A stretch of 64,000 nt of DNA from Sialis fuliginosa (Eukaryota > Arthropoda > Insecta > Megaloptera > Sialidae): the NCBI GenBank assembly GCA_961205875.1, contig OY540821.1, positions 13,454,001 through 13,518,000 on the forward strand, given 5' to 3'. The notes under the pieces are model-generated. The model saw only the letters and a list, made by a program, of their open reading frames with translations, ran no database searches and was not told the DNA's origin. The position numbers and the translations under genes are program-made. Below, piece after piece: positions 12,781-23,815 of the stretch (positions are counted from its first letter, which is position 1; the number at the start of each line of letters is the position of its first letter).

Positions 12781-13083
12781 TTTTTAAATACATTATTAAC
12801 ATTTAATATAAATATTGATATCAGTAAGTGCTCCTGATTAATTATTAATTTTAAATATGTATTTACCAATTAGAAGATTTTGTGGTCAAAAAATTAATAC
12901 ATTAGAGGGTTAAAATAATAATTAATTTTATGCTAGTTTTAGTAATAAAAGAATTATGATTATTATGAAATAGCTATACACATGCATTTGAAAAGAAAAT
13001 AAGCTTTATAATTTTTTGATTTTTAACAAAGATGTAAAAAGTTTATACGCATTAGATAAAATCGGTTACACAGTTACAGCTGA

Positions 13084-13365
13084 GTGGATCTTACTCTAAG
13101 ATCACTTCGACAGGAAGGAAGTCACCACAGGACGGAAAGCCGCGTCCCCCCTTTCAACAACGCGACATCTCTCATGAAGAACTGGCGCGGTATTGGAATG
13201 AGTCGGTGTCTCCCACCCCTACTTCCACCCTCACCCGCTGAGTCGACGGATCGGCGTTTCACTTTTGTGAGAGAGTATGAAAAACACTTTCTTATCCCGC
13301 CAGTTTGTTTATCCGAATGTTTGGCGATCCGTTTTAAATGTTTATTGATGCGCATGACATTTATG
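13084..13365 (+). other. GC-rich island with open frames on both strands
   Basis: This block of about 280 bp is clearly GC- and CpG-richer than its AT-rich surroundings. A plus-strand frame is open from 13084 to 13461. Its first true ATG is in CTCATGAAG near 13173, since the opening codon is GTG. A minus-strand frame is open over 13122-13445. On the plus strand the frame reaches a donor-like TTTATG|GTAAGA at 13365/13366, so a 5' exon is possible. No domain is recognised in either frame. A promoter, CpG island or conserved non-coding element is at least as likely as a coding exon. Confidence 0.25.
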
Positions 13366-13499
13366 GTAAGAATATTTTGTAGAATTGGTAGGATGTGTAT
13401 ATGTATGTACATATATGTTACCGGCGAAGTATGTGATTCAGGCATTCTATATATTTCCTAGGAATTCTATACAATGCCGTACAATTTCAGGCAAAGTGT

Positions 13500-14280
13500 G
13501 AAATATTTATTTAATTTAATTAGGAAATGTATTAAATGAAAGACAAAATGATATTATTAAAACAGATAGGTATTATTTAATTAATTTAAAAAAGTCCAGT
13601 TCATATTAAGTATAATTTAAGGCCTTTATTGTTGAAATAACAAAATCACATAAACAATATTGGAACATTTGATATTTATTATAATAAATAAAATAAAATA
13701 TTATATTATATAGACACATATTAATTATATGATTTAACATTTTTAAAATAAAAAACATATAGAAATCTTAGATATTATTTAATCATTTAATAATAGTCCA
13801 GATGTGTATTAAGTAGGATAAATAATTTAGTATTGTCGGTACAAACCTATAGTATCGAGAATGAACAGTATACTTTGATCTTAAAGCGACCAAGGTGCTA
13901 GTAACTTAATAAAATTTATTCCATCTAGATTTTACAAGTCAAATTAATATAAAATAATAATTTTACAATAATTACCTATTTAAGCTCTTTTTTTAAATTT
14001 CCCAGCATAAGAAATTATTTTACAAAAAAGGTACACTAAAAAATTCCAAAGTATAAAGTTAAAAAATATAACAGATCAGTTATAAAAAAAAACATAAATA
14101 AATAACAAAATCACAAACTTTATTAAAATATAGCTCTTTGAAACGAATAATTATATTCCGCTCAACGTAAAAACAAATGACAGTAATATAGTGTCGACTA
14201 TGAATGCGACACAACCACAATTATATACCATGAAACTAAATCCTGGATTAAACTGTTTTTAATACGAGAAAAATATCCAT
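13500..14280. other. AT-rich non-coding stretch, nothing recognised
   Basis: AT-rich sequence with no frame, inverted repeat or dispersed repeat that I can support. Confidence 0.5.
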
Positions 14281-14284
14281 CTCA

Positions 14285-14585
14285 GCTTTAACCAACTCCG
14301 GAGGCTATGCAAGAGCAATTAACACAGTCTTTAGATAACCGCACCTCTCTCTCACTCTGTCCGTATCTGTGTAACAATAGAACAATGAGAGATAGAAGTA
14401 GAGCAATCGTTTCATTGTGCTCTCAACAAGTTTTTTTTCGCTACCAGTTTTTATTACATTTAGAATATCTGGCAGTGCGCCATATGGATATATAGAGTCG
14501 AACCTTTGGCCTGATAACTCCCAAACGTTTGTCCAACGATTGACCCATGTTTGACCCAGTTTTAACAGAGGTATTTTCAAATATA
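14285..14585. other. GC-richer, mixed-composition block
   Basis: A block of about 300 bp has higher complexity than its surroundings and partly open frames on both strands (minus 14305-14580, plus 14307-14495). It contains CTCTCTCACTCTGTCCG and TCGAACCTTTGGCC. No protein domain is recognisable. It may be a decayed repeat or a conserved non-coding element. Confidence 0.2.
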
Positions 14586-15129
14586 GTCGAACTAACTTAA
14601 AGTGATTATTTTTTAATAAAAATTACATTAAAAATAAATCGTAGAATTGTTCATTGTTGATAAATGAATTGCGGAACATGCTGTATAAGATGTAAGTATC
14701 CGAAGTTAACTAACTAATTCTATTTATTACCTACCATCGATTTTCTTAAATGTTTATTCTGAGTTTAAAAAAATAAAAATATTTTACGTATATAATACCG
14801 GGTGTACAAAATATTACTGTATGCATTTTTATTTCGAAAATTAAGCTCACAGAAAAACGTTTAAAGCTACTCATGATGGATTTTTATTGATATCTAAGTT
14901 TTATTTTTATTTTTAATGAGTAGGTAATGTAAAAAATAATGTTTTCCTATGTTAATCAAATGGGAAAAAGACTCGGTTTGTGCCGTTCACAGATTTGATC
15001 TACGAGTCTAAAATTTTGGGACAGTTAACGTTTGATCCAAAGCTAAAACATAGGCAAATGGTACCGAAAAAAAAAAACAAAAAAAAACACCCTAATATAG
15101 ATAAACCCGAGATAAAACGATCGTTAATA

Positions 15130-15480
15130 TGAGTTTAATCGATCCTCGTTTTAAATAAGTCCTACTATACACACTGGACATTCACACATCATTTGAGTAG
15201 GTACGGTTGCTCTCTTATCAAGAAGAGTTTTATTCTGCTACTCGAGTGGTTTTCCATGCATGGTGGAGCTGCTATTGGGAGGATTTCTATTTTTCCTATA
15301 CTTTATTTTCTCTCCGTCAATATACACACACACAGCCATATTGTAAAGTAATACTCGACGACCGTTCTACTGTAAGATTTCTTGCGTTTTCAATAGTGTA
15401 TGGATTTTTGAAATATACGCAATGGTATGCTTTTTTCAAGTATGTCAACACAAGAAAATATTTGAACAATTTCTTTTTTT
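15130..15480 (+). other. Mixed-composition block, no gene supported
   Basis: The plus strand is open from about 15207 to 15482 without an ATG start. The first half is of higher complexity (TCCATGCATGGTGGAGCTGC) and the second half returns to AT-rich composition. I do not recognise the translation. Confidence 0.15.
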
Positions 15481-15527
15481 AGATATTTAAATGGTAGATA
15501 TAATTCAAAATTTAGATATTTTACTGA

Positions 15528-15558
15528 ATATTATATTATATTATATTATATTATATCC
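15528..15558 (+). repeat. TATTA pentanucleotide microsatellite
   Basis: About five to six consecutive ATATT/TATTA units. Confidence 0.85.
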
Positions 15559-15559
15559 A

Positions 15560-16902
15560 AACCGAATATTTTATATTCGTATTATCGTATTATATTTGAA
15601 TCTGAAAATTCTATATTATTTATTTTATGTTTGTATGTACATATGCAGTGCTGATTTTGGACCGTGCGGGCTTAATATTAACAAATAAATATTGAAAATA
15701 CACTCTCTACATGCGTAGAATACAGATGAAAATACATACTATAATATATACTATGATGATGTTGGTTTCAACAATTTACTAAAATTGAATAAAGTAATGG
15801 AAAATTTCAGTCCCCATTTTAATATTATTTTACATCTTAGAATAAAGAATATTTTAGATATACAGTTTTGGGGTTTAAAAAATATAATTACGAACAATAA
15901 AACCAGAATAGACAGATGGTGACAATAAAGGAAAGCATAAAAATTTATAAAAATAAAACACGACCTTATTATAAATTAATTAAAACAAGTGACAAATAGA
16001 TCTACTTTTTCATTACATTATTTAATAAAATTTTAAAACCCACACATCAATTTAATTTTTAATTTTCTAGAAATGAAATATATAAATAAAACTAAAGAAT
16101 AATATATAACAATTTTTCACCGAATCAAGAACAAGAATATAAATTTATTTTGTTAATTAAGTTAAATTCTGCAATATTATCTTTACTATCGTATCTTTTG
16201 TAAACGGTTAGTCTTACGACAAATAAACAAAGTATATTTCTGTGTATTATGTGTCATATGACCTTATAAAAGTACCAAACATAGGAAAAAATTTAAAAAC
16301 AAAAAAATACATCCTTGGTTTAAATAATTATTATTTTATTTAATTATTATTATTTAAACAGGGTGTCAATTTTAATTACTGTAACACAATGGGTTTTCCA
16401 AATATTAAATAAAAACTTATTTTAGGCAAAATCTTTGGGGTCTGCAGCTCCCTCACGAAGAGTTTTCGGATACATGTTCATGTTAATTTTTATGCTTGAA
16501 ATATTTTTCTCGATGAACTGTTCAAATTTGTTCCACCTGATATGATACATCTTGTGTATTAAATTGCATTTCCAATTTTACTAATTTAGTTATATAAATA
16601 TATGTATATAGCCAATTTTTATGTACATAAAATTTTATTAAAACCGTCACAGCGCTTGTGTTGTATATATTTTTGTGCATACACCACAGCAGTTTAATAA
16701 ACAAAAATTAAAATTTTAATTAAAAACGTATGTAAGTATACATTATATATAAATGCCGATCATTTTTAGGTTATATATTTACATAGTGTTAATTGCTTAT
16801 TTAGATATTAATTTAGATATACATATAATACGTATTTTTTATTTCTTATATATAATATAATATAAATGAATACATTAAAATTGACTAGTATTTATATAGA
16901 AC
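15560..16902. other. AT-rich non-coding stretch
   Basis: No gene is seen. A short AT palindrome (GTTTAAATAATTATTA and its complement) lies at about 16317-16357, directly before ACAGGGTGTCA, which resembles a mariner/IS630-type terminus. The matching second end was not found. Confidence 0.45.
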
Positions 16903-17905
16903 CAGTGGTGAAGCGTCCATGGAAGCAGGGGAAGCACTGCAGTGCTTCCCTTTTTTTATGGGTAAATTAATACAAATCTGTAATTTCAGTTAATAAATAA
17001 TTTAAAAATATTATTAGAATGTTCATCTTTATGCGCAACCCAAACATTTTAATCAAAAATAGCATTTAATATGAATTTACACACTCAATTATAAAACTAT
17101 AATACCTCTACGTCTTATTTTCTTGCATTTTAGTCGATATTTGTATGACGAGTTGAAGTTCACTGCAGGAAATTTCACTAAAAAATTTTGCATTTTTGAT
17201 TTCGTTAAAAGTATGTTTATTGTATAGAAAATGGCGTGAAAAATTGAACTGTTCAAACCGCAGGTCTGTATCTCAAACCGTTCTCGAGATATAGCCTCTC
17301 AAAGTTTTAGTTTTTTCAAATTTTTGGAGAAAAAAGGCCATAACTTTTGAACGTGTGGTCGGAATTGATTTTAGTTGACGGATTTGAAATCAGCGTGTCA
17401 AAATCTATATAATGACATATATAATACTTTAAAACTCGAAAAAAAAATTTTCGTGAAAAATCGAAAAAATTCAAAGGGGTATACCTTAAAAAAATGTCGA
17501 TTTTTGACCAAATTTTTTTTGTCGGATTTTAAAGTATTATACATGTCATTATATAGATTTTGACACGCTGATTTCAAATCCGTCAACTAAAATCAATTCC
17601 GACCACTCGTTCAAAAGTTATGGCCTTTTTTCTCCAAAAATTTGAAAAAACTAAAACTTTGAGAGGCTATATCTCGAGAACGGTTTGAGATACAGACCTG
17701 CGGTTTGAACAGTTCAACTTTTCACGCCATTTTTTATACAATAATCATACTTTTAACGTAATCAAAAATTCTAAAAATTTTAGTTAAATTTCCTGCAGTG
17801 AACTTAAACTCGTCATACAAATATCGACTAAAATACAAGAAAATAAGACGCAGAATCATTTAGTTACTATATAAATATATAAGAATTTATTTTAAAAAGT
17901 AAAAG
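16903..17905 (+). mobile_element. Palindrome-core transposon, copy 1 (hAT-like ends)
   Basis: The left end CAGTGGTGAAGCGTCCATGG at 16903 is followed by a perfect 22-bp palindrome at 16929-16950 (centre CACTGCAGTG). Then come about 160 bp of unique AT-rich sequence, a giant inverted repeat at 17111-17850, and a tail ending around GTAAAA near 17905. Copy 3 at 62613 has the same left end and order, and copy 2 at 22826 is the reverse orientation. Comparing copies, both termini read CAGTGGYGARGCGT, as in hAT-type elements. The right end of this copy appears lost. It encodes no transposase, so it is non-autonomous. Confidence 0.75.
17111..17850. repeat. 740-bp near-perfect palindrome (copy 1)
   Basis: The left arm starts CGTCTTATTTTCTTGC and the right arm ends with its complement, CAAGAAAATAAGACG. 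The arms are about 350 bp and nearly identical over their length, separated by a spacer of about 30 bp near 17466-17498 containing AAAGGGGTATACC. The two open frames at 17375-17563 (+) and 17398-17586 (-) encode almost the same 62-residue string only because of the palindrome. They start at TTG and are not genes. Transcription through either strand would give a long double-stranded hairpin RNA. Confidence 0.95.
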
Positions 17906-18063
17906 GGAAGAAAGCATCCCATTTATATTTTTGAAACGATGCGAATTACAGAAAAAATGTAAGATTAAAAATTGTAGATAATTTATTTTTCAAAAAAAAA
18001 AAACAACAAATTATTGGAAAAAATAATTATAAATTATATTTCAAATGACATAACACAAAATAA

Positions 18064-18173
18064 ATATCTGTCATGAGTGTCATGGGAATTTCTTACACGT
18101 ATTACAGTATAAAGTAATACTGTTCACTCAGTATTACGTATAAGAAAGTCCTGTAACGCCAATGGCAGATATT
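18064..18173. mobile_element. MITE with ~40-bp inverted repeats
   Basis: The left arm ATATCTGTCATGAGTGTCATG...TTCTTACACGTATTAC is the inverse of the right arm GTATTACGTATAAGAAAGTC...GCCAATGGCAGATAT, around a loop of about 24 bp. Related single arms occur at 4043-4085 and 63627-63660, showing a dispersed family. It has no coding capacity and the superfamily is not assigned. Confidence 0.75.
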
Positions 18174-18589
18174 TTTTTTAAATCAAATCAAAAAGTATAC
18201 ATAATTTTAATACCGGAATCAAATAAAAACAATTTCAATAAAAACAATTTTCAACGAATAAAAAAATCGTACCAACATCTATTCATTGCGAAATTTGTAT
18301 TATACAGAAATAACAAAACAAAACAAAAACGCACGTTTTTTTGTTTAGAACTAAAAAAAATCAAGATAAACAAAATTTTAGTAACATATGAACAATAAAT
18401 GTGTTTACAACACAAATACACCAACAAAATTTAAAACAGATCAAATGGAACAAAATATATGGCAAGATAAAATAAAACATTTATGTATACAGCATCCCGA
18501 GCAGAATCACAAATAAGTTATATAAGGAGGATTCCATTTCTTTAATACAGTATTTATAGTAAATTGACGGATTCAAAGCAAAATGCAAA

Positions 18590-18745
18590 TAAAATCAACC
18601 AAGATTTCTGTCAATCCCATATACACCGACTGTCAGAAAGTGGAACAATGTCTCGACAACGCTTATCGACACATGGAGAAGAATAGAAAGAACCCAGATG
18701 CATTCTTTCGTACATAATGCTAACACAGAGCTTTTCTAACAATGT
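18590..18745. other. GC-richer block, unassigned
   Basis: A plus-strand frame of about 45 codons without ATG crosses this block and ends at TAA near 18740. Its composition is more gene-like than its surroundings (TGGAACAATGTCTCGACAACG). No acceptor, donor or domain supports a gene. It may be a conserved non-coding element. Confidence 0.15.
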
Positions 18746-18972
18746 CTTATGTTGTTCTTTTCCGTAGAACGTAATTAACATAATTGATTTTGAAAAACGG
18801 TATGTTTTATTTCAGATAATAAAGCAGTATGTAACATTATATTATCAGAAGTTCTGAAACAAGGCTAGTAGAAAAGAATGTCCCCTGATTTCTCACCCAT
18901 TTCATTTCAAAACTTATTCAGAAATATGCCTATGTAAAAAATAGGAGAACATTTTTTTCTTGTTACATGCGG

Positions 18973-19532
18973 CAGTGGTGTAGATAGCTTTTTGCGATGG
19001 GGGGGGGGGGGGGATATGACTTAGTATTTAATCTCATATTTTTGGTTCAGGGACCCTCAATACGTGTAATTCCGTTAAAATCTCGAGTTCGATTTTTTTC
19101 ATGATTACTATACTTTATTATACAGTACATTTCATGTATGTATAATAAAAAAATATAAAAAAACGTTTAAAAAAATTAATTTGCCTTTTTAAAACCGACT
19201 AAACAGCTGAAAATAAAATTATATTAGACCCTTTTCGTACTAACTATTGCATTTTTTTGTTCATACTAGAAGAGTTTAAAAAAATGTCTTTGAGGTTTTA
19301 GAAAAAAATTCAAAATAGTAATATATAGTTTGTAAATAAACCTCTTTCTTTACATTTTCTGCAACCTAAAAATTACCCTCCCCCCTCGGCCCGAGACTGC
19401 CGCGTCGGAGCATTTTAGAAATCTGGCAACTAAATTCGTGTAGTATTATAAATTATTTTGATCAACTTATAATTTTCGTACTCATGTGAGGGATTGATCC
19501 CTTTGATCCCCCCCCCCCTATCTGCGCCACTG
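18973..19532. mobile_element. hAT-type non-autonomous element, 560 bp, perfect 8-bp TSD
   Basis: The left end is CAGTGGTGTAGATAG and the right end is CTATCTGCGCCACTG. The identical 8-mer ACATGCGG flanks both sides (18965-18972 and 19533-19540). Subterminal G (18999-19013) and C (19508-19518) homopolymers face each other, extending the inverted repeat. No transposase frame is present. A degenerate relative lies at about 31120-31425, sharing ACCCTCAA-ACGTGTAA-AATTCCGTT and TTTATTATACAGTACAT in order. Confidence 0.92.
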
Positions 19533-19540
19533 ACATGCGG

Positions 19541-20790
19541 TAGTTTTCGAAAAAAAATGAAAAAAGTGAACTAAACCTGAAATAACCTCTTAATAAAATG
19601 GTTCGATTCATTTCAAATCCAATAACAGTAAAATATACAACAACACATTTTAATTAATGCTAACGTATGTATAACTAGACTCCAAGTTGTCATGTCTATT
19701 TACAACATAGTAAGAAGAAATAAGTGCATATATACGTTTATTACCATTAGATACGACGTTCAATTGTTCTTTTTTATACTATTTCTCGCTATACCAAGTC
19801 ACAATAATACTCATACATATTTTTAAAACAAACAAAAGCCTTGAGACAACTTGAAACTCTATAAAAAGAAAACACGACTGCTTTCAAAGTCAGTCAACTA
19901 TTACCGAACAAAAAAAAACTGTAACATTAAACTATGTTTATTACACCTTTTTAAAATGTATTTACGGAGACGTTCTGAAATTTGCATTAAGTACGTGGTC
20001 GTTCTACACGTGACCTACTATCAATGGAGTATGTAATATTTCTCAAATAAGAAACGGAATTTAGAAGAAGAAAAATTTGGTACGAACACAAAAAAATATA
20101 ATTCCATTATTCTAAACTATTTAAATTATTTGTAACTAATAAACAATATAGGTACAAGAAAAGAAAATATTTATTTATGCGGTAAAAAAGGCTATAGTTT
20201 TTTTTTTTGGTAAACTGAACAAAATAAAAATTTAGCAAAACAAGTGATTATTTTTTATTATAAGAATATCTGATTTGCACGACGTTTTCCTTGACTTTAT
20301 CATAAAAAAATAAAGTTATAAAATTTTATCTTCATTTGCAATTTAAATATCATACATAATTTATAATTTATGTGAGCACAAGATTATTAAATATGAAAAA
20401 GTTATATTATTATATACTTTATATGATTGTGTACATAAAATACAGAAAAAAAATCTGTTTATTTATGAGAGATACTTCGTATAAATAAAATAAATATACG
20501 ATAGAAAATCCAGCATCATATTGAAGATCGAAGACGATTTTCAACGCTACCAACTTGGCATTTGACCAACATATCAGTTATATATTTTATATTCGCCTTA
20601 CATCTATCTATAGAATAATTTTATTGAATCAGAATTATTCATAATTTCATAAAGCAAAAGAATGCAATATCACATGGACATGAATTTACTATTAAATATG
20701 TATATTGTATGTGCCTAGATATATGAGCCTAAAATATAAAATATTATAAAATAATATTGAACAGTGAGTATACAGAACATTAACTATATA
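19541..20790. other. AT-rich non-coding stretch, nothing recognised
   Basis: AT-rich sequence with only short chance ORFs (for example 19851-20036). No repeat partner was found. Confidence 0.5.
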
Positions 20791-20794
20791 AATA

Positions 20795-21002
20795 AGTCCT
20801 GAGTGACTGACTCATCAACACCCAGCACAAACCCTTGAACCTAGAAACGTGAAATTTTATGTCGTAACCATCTACTAAAAAATTAATTTCCTGAAATAAA
20901 ATAGTTTGCTATTTTTATAGAATTTAAGTAAAAATATACTTCTATAGGGGTAAAAAATTGTTGAAGATTAAATAACGCGGGTGAAACCGCGAGTGAGGGA
21001 TT
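20795..21002 (+). repeat. Decayed retroelement/Helitron-type tail
   Basis: GTGACTGACTCATCAACACCCAGC followed by CTTGAACCTAGAAACGTGAAATTTT, and about 150 bp later GCGGGTGAAACCGCGAGTG, matches the general pattern of a very common insect dispersed-repeat tail. The assignment rests on remembered pattern rather than alignment, so the exact family is left open. Confidence 0.5.
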
Positions 21003-22734
21003 TTCATACCAGAGTACATATTTATTTTGATTTCTGAAAACAGTTTTATAAGTTTATTATTTGTAATATTTATAAAATTATTGGTGGATTGTATTTGGCA
21101 AAAAAATTCACGATTTTCTAACGGATGATTCAGTAACTGATTATTTTTTATTTTACAATACATAATAACCATGATTAATATTAAGAAAGACGGTTTAAAA
21201 ACTTACTGTGATTAATTTTGCTTTAGACAGAAAAATTAAATAATTCATATATAATTCTATTTTGTATGCATTTTAATACAAATTTTAAATATGATCTACA
21301 GTATATAAATAACTAATGCATATTAATGAAAATGAAATACTTTCCGGTTTTCGTTAACAAGAAATTCAAGACGTACAATGTATGTACATAAATAGAAAAA
21401 CTTCAGAAGAATATTAATTAAAACTATTCTGAAAGTAGAACAATTGATGATTGTTGACAAATACATAAATCTAAAACGTATTTGTTATGTAATATATATG
21501 TAAATAAGCTACAATGAGGATATGCCAATACATCATATAAGAGAAATACGAATTAGTTATAATTATAAGTTTCATATTTGCGAAAAGCGTAGATGCAAAC
21601 CCCGTATTTTATTTATTTATTTTACTATAAACTATTGAAAGCGTTCAGATTTGTGTACCAAATATATACATACTAATAACTTTTTATTAATTCCGTACAT
21701 TTTTTTGTGATTTAATAATTTCTAGTTATATTGATCTTACTATACAAACAAAATTTTATAGTAATGTACAATTGTACAATTTATCATATATAGAAGACAT
21801 ATTAATACTGTTTAGTTAAAAAAAATCTCCTGCGACGTTTATAATATGGCACCACAAATATACCTATACAATTTTTGGAAAAAAAATTATACTATAAAAA
21901 TAATTCGGAGGGGGGAGGATAATTTTTTAAAACTATTACTACAATGTATATTGACAAATTCAGAGGGGGTTCTAACTCCTAAAACCCATCCTTTGAGAGC
22001 GTTACTGTTCCAAATTATTGTTCAGAAGTTACACTCCTTCAAATAGATAACGATTTAGTTTCTAAATATTGTTTCTAAATACTTGAGTAAAATGTGATGT
22101 AGAATGTGTGTGTACGATATACTTTTTAATCGCGTATTAAAATAATTTTTTGGGGTAAAATAACAAAACTAAATTGATGTTTTTTATGCAGGTACTTTTT
22201 TTATACACATTTAATAGAGTTCTGAAGATATCCACTACAATAAACTTTAATACATAATGACATAGTTGACATATTATAAGTAATTTATAATTGACAATTA
22301 CCTTATGTTAATTAATTTACCTTGATAACTTTAATATATAATATGTACTGTTAACAGTTAATTTACTTGGACAACTATATTTCATAGCAACACTGAAAAT
22401 CGATTATTAATTCACTTTTGACAGAGTATCATGTGAGCTATGGACAACAAACAAATGGGATTATTTATGTTTTGTTTAAATGTTGTATGTAATACGATAT
22501 TCTAACGATATTTAATACTATTAATCCAATTGATTATGTATTAGCTTACAATTAGTAAGTATTGGTACAAATTGAAATGCATGTGTGATGTAAATAGTGT
22601 AGCTTAAATGGTTTAAAAAGTTAAAACCTATCCTTACCTATGCTTTTTTAATTTAATTGGCTAACGCTTATGTTTGATACAATCTTTTTAATGAGAAAAA
22701 AATTGTCTGATTTCAAAATTTTAACTTGATTTTT
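21003..22734. other. AT-rich non-coding stretch, nothing recognised
   Basis: AT-rich sequence; ORFs at 20942-21172 and 21846-22046 are lysine/asparagine-rich chance openings without recognisable domains. Confidence 0.5.
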
Positions 22735-22825
22735 TTTCTGTTTCAGGTCAAGACAAATACTTTTCGTTCTGTGTATGTCTGTCCCCTGTATCCTTGTCAC
22801 ACGCATAACTCATGAACCACTGAAC
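22735..22825 (+). repeat. Possible retroelement 3'-tail fragment
   Basis: GTGTATGTCTGTCCCCTGTATCC followed by CATAACTCATGAACCACTGAACC resembles insect non-LTR tail sequence. It abuts the palindrome element starting at 22826, which may have inserted into it. Confidence 0.3.
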
Positions 22826-23815
22826 CAGTGGCGAGGCGTGAATTTTTTAATAAAGGATGCATATTTTGTCAATCCTCCGCCTCCTATTAACAAAAAAACT
22901 ACTTATGAAACACCTTAAGTTCAAGCTTTTACTTTTTTAAATAAATTCTTATATATTTATATAGTAACTAAATGATTCTACGTCTTATTTTCTTGTATTT
23001 TAGTCGATATTTGTATGACGAGTTGAAGTTCACTGCTGGAAATTTCACTAAAATTTTTTGAATTTTTGATTTCGTTAAAAGTATGTTTATTGTATAGAAA
23101 ATGACGTGAAAAGTTGAACTGTTTAAACCGCAGGTCTGTATCTCAAACCGTTCTCGAGATATAGCCTCTCAAAGTTTTAGTTTTTTCAAATTTTTGAAGA
23201 AAAAATACCATAACTTTTGAACGCGTGGTCGGAATTGATTTTAGTTGACGGATTTGAAATCAGCGTGTCACAATCTATATAATGACATGTATAATACTTT
23301 AAAATCTGACAAAAAAATTTTCGTCAAAAATCGACATTTTTTTAAGGTATACCCCTTTGAATTTTTTCGATTTTTCGCGAAATTTTTTTTCCCGAGTTTT
23401 GAGGTATTATACATGTCATTATATAGATTTTGACACGCTGATTTTAAATCCGTCAACTAAAATCAATTCTGACTACGCGTTCAAAAGTTAGGGCCATTTT
23501 TCTTCAAAATTTTGAAAAAACTAAAACTTTGAGAGGTTATATCTCGAGAACGGTTTGAGATACAGACCTGCGGTTTGAACAGATCAACTTTTCTCGTCAT
23601 TTTCTATACAAAAAACATACTTTTAACGAAATCAAAAATTACAAATTTTTTAGTGAAATTTCCTGCAGTGAACTTCAACTCGCCATACAAATATCGACTA
23701 AAATACAAGAAAATAAGACGTAAAGGTATTATAGTTTTATAATTGAACGTGTAAATTAATATTAAATGCTATTTTTGATTTTTGGTTAAAATGTTAGAGT
23801 TGCGCATAAAGATAA
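22826..23815 (-). mobile_element. Palindrome-core transposon, copy 2 (reverse orientation)
   Basis: This copy starts CAGTGGCGAGGCGTGAATTT at 22826, which is the right terminus of the family. It continues through a tail homologous to the right flanks of copies 1 and 3 and the palindrome 22981-23720. It then holds the complement of copy 1's left flank (TTATAATTGAACGTGTAAATT and TGTTAGAGTTGCGCATAAAGAT) up to about 23815, where homology stops. The spacer in the palindrome is likewise reversed relative to copies 1 and 3. The left terminus of the family is missing, so this copy is truncated. Confidence 0.8.
22981..23720. repeat. 740-bp near-perfect palindrome (copy 2)
   Basis: Same arms as 17111-17850, beginning CGTCTTATTTTCTTG and ending CAAGAAAATAAGACG, with the central spacer in the opposite direction. 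Mirror-image open frames at 23245-23433 (+) and 23268-23456 (-) are palindrome artefacts. Scattered mismatches show it has begun to diverge from the other copies. Confidence 0.95.

Noticed and set aside
13084..13461. 125-codon ORF as a complete gene
   Set aside because: The opening codon is GTG. With a true ATG it shortens, and the same stretch is open on the other strand. Kept only as a GC-rich island.
17375..17586. Overlapping ORFs on both strands with nearly identical products (also 23245-23456 and 63051-63262)
   Set aside because: They are the two arms of one palindrome read on opposite strands and start at TTG, not ATG. No protein evidence.
18590..18745. 45-codon open frame as an exon
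   Set aside because: No ATG, no acceptor with a pyrimidine tract and no donor.
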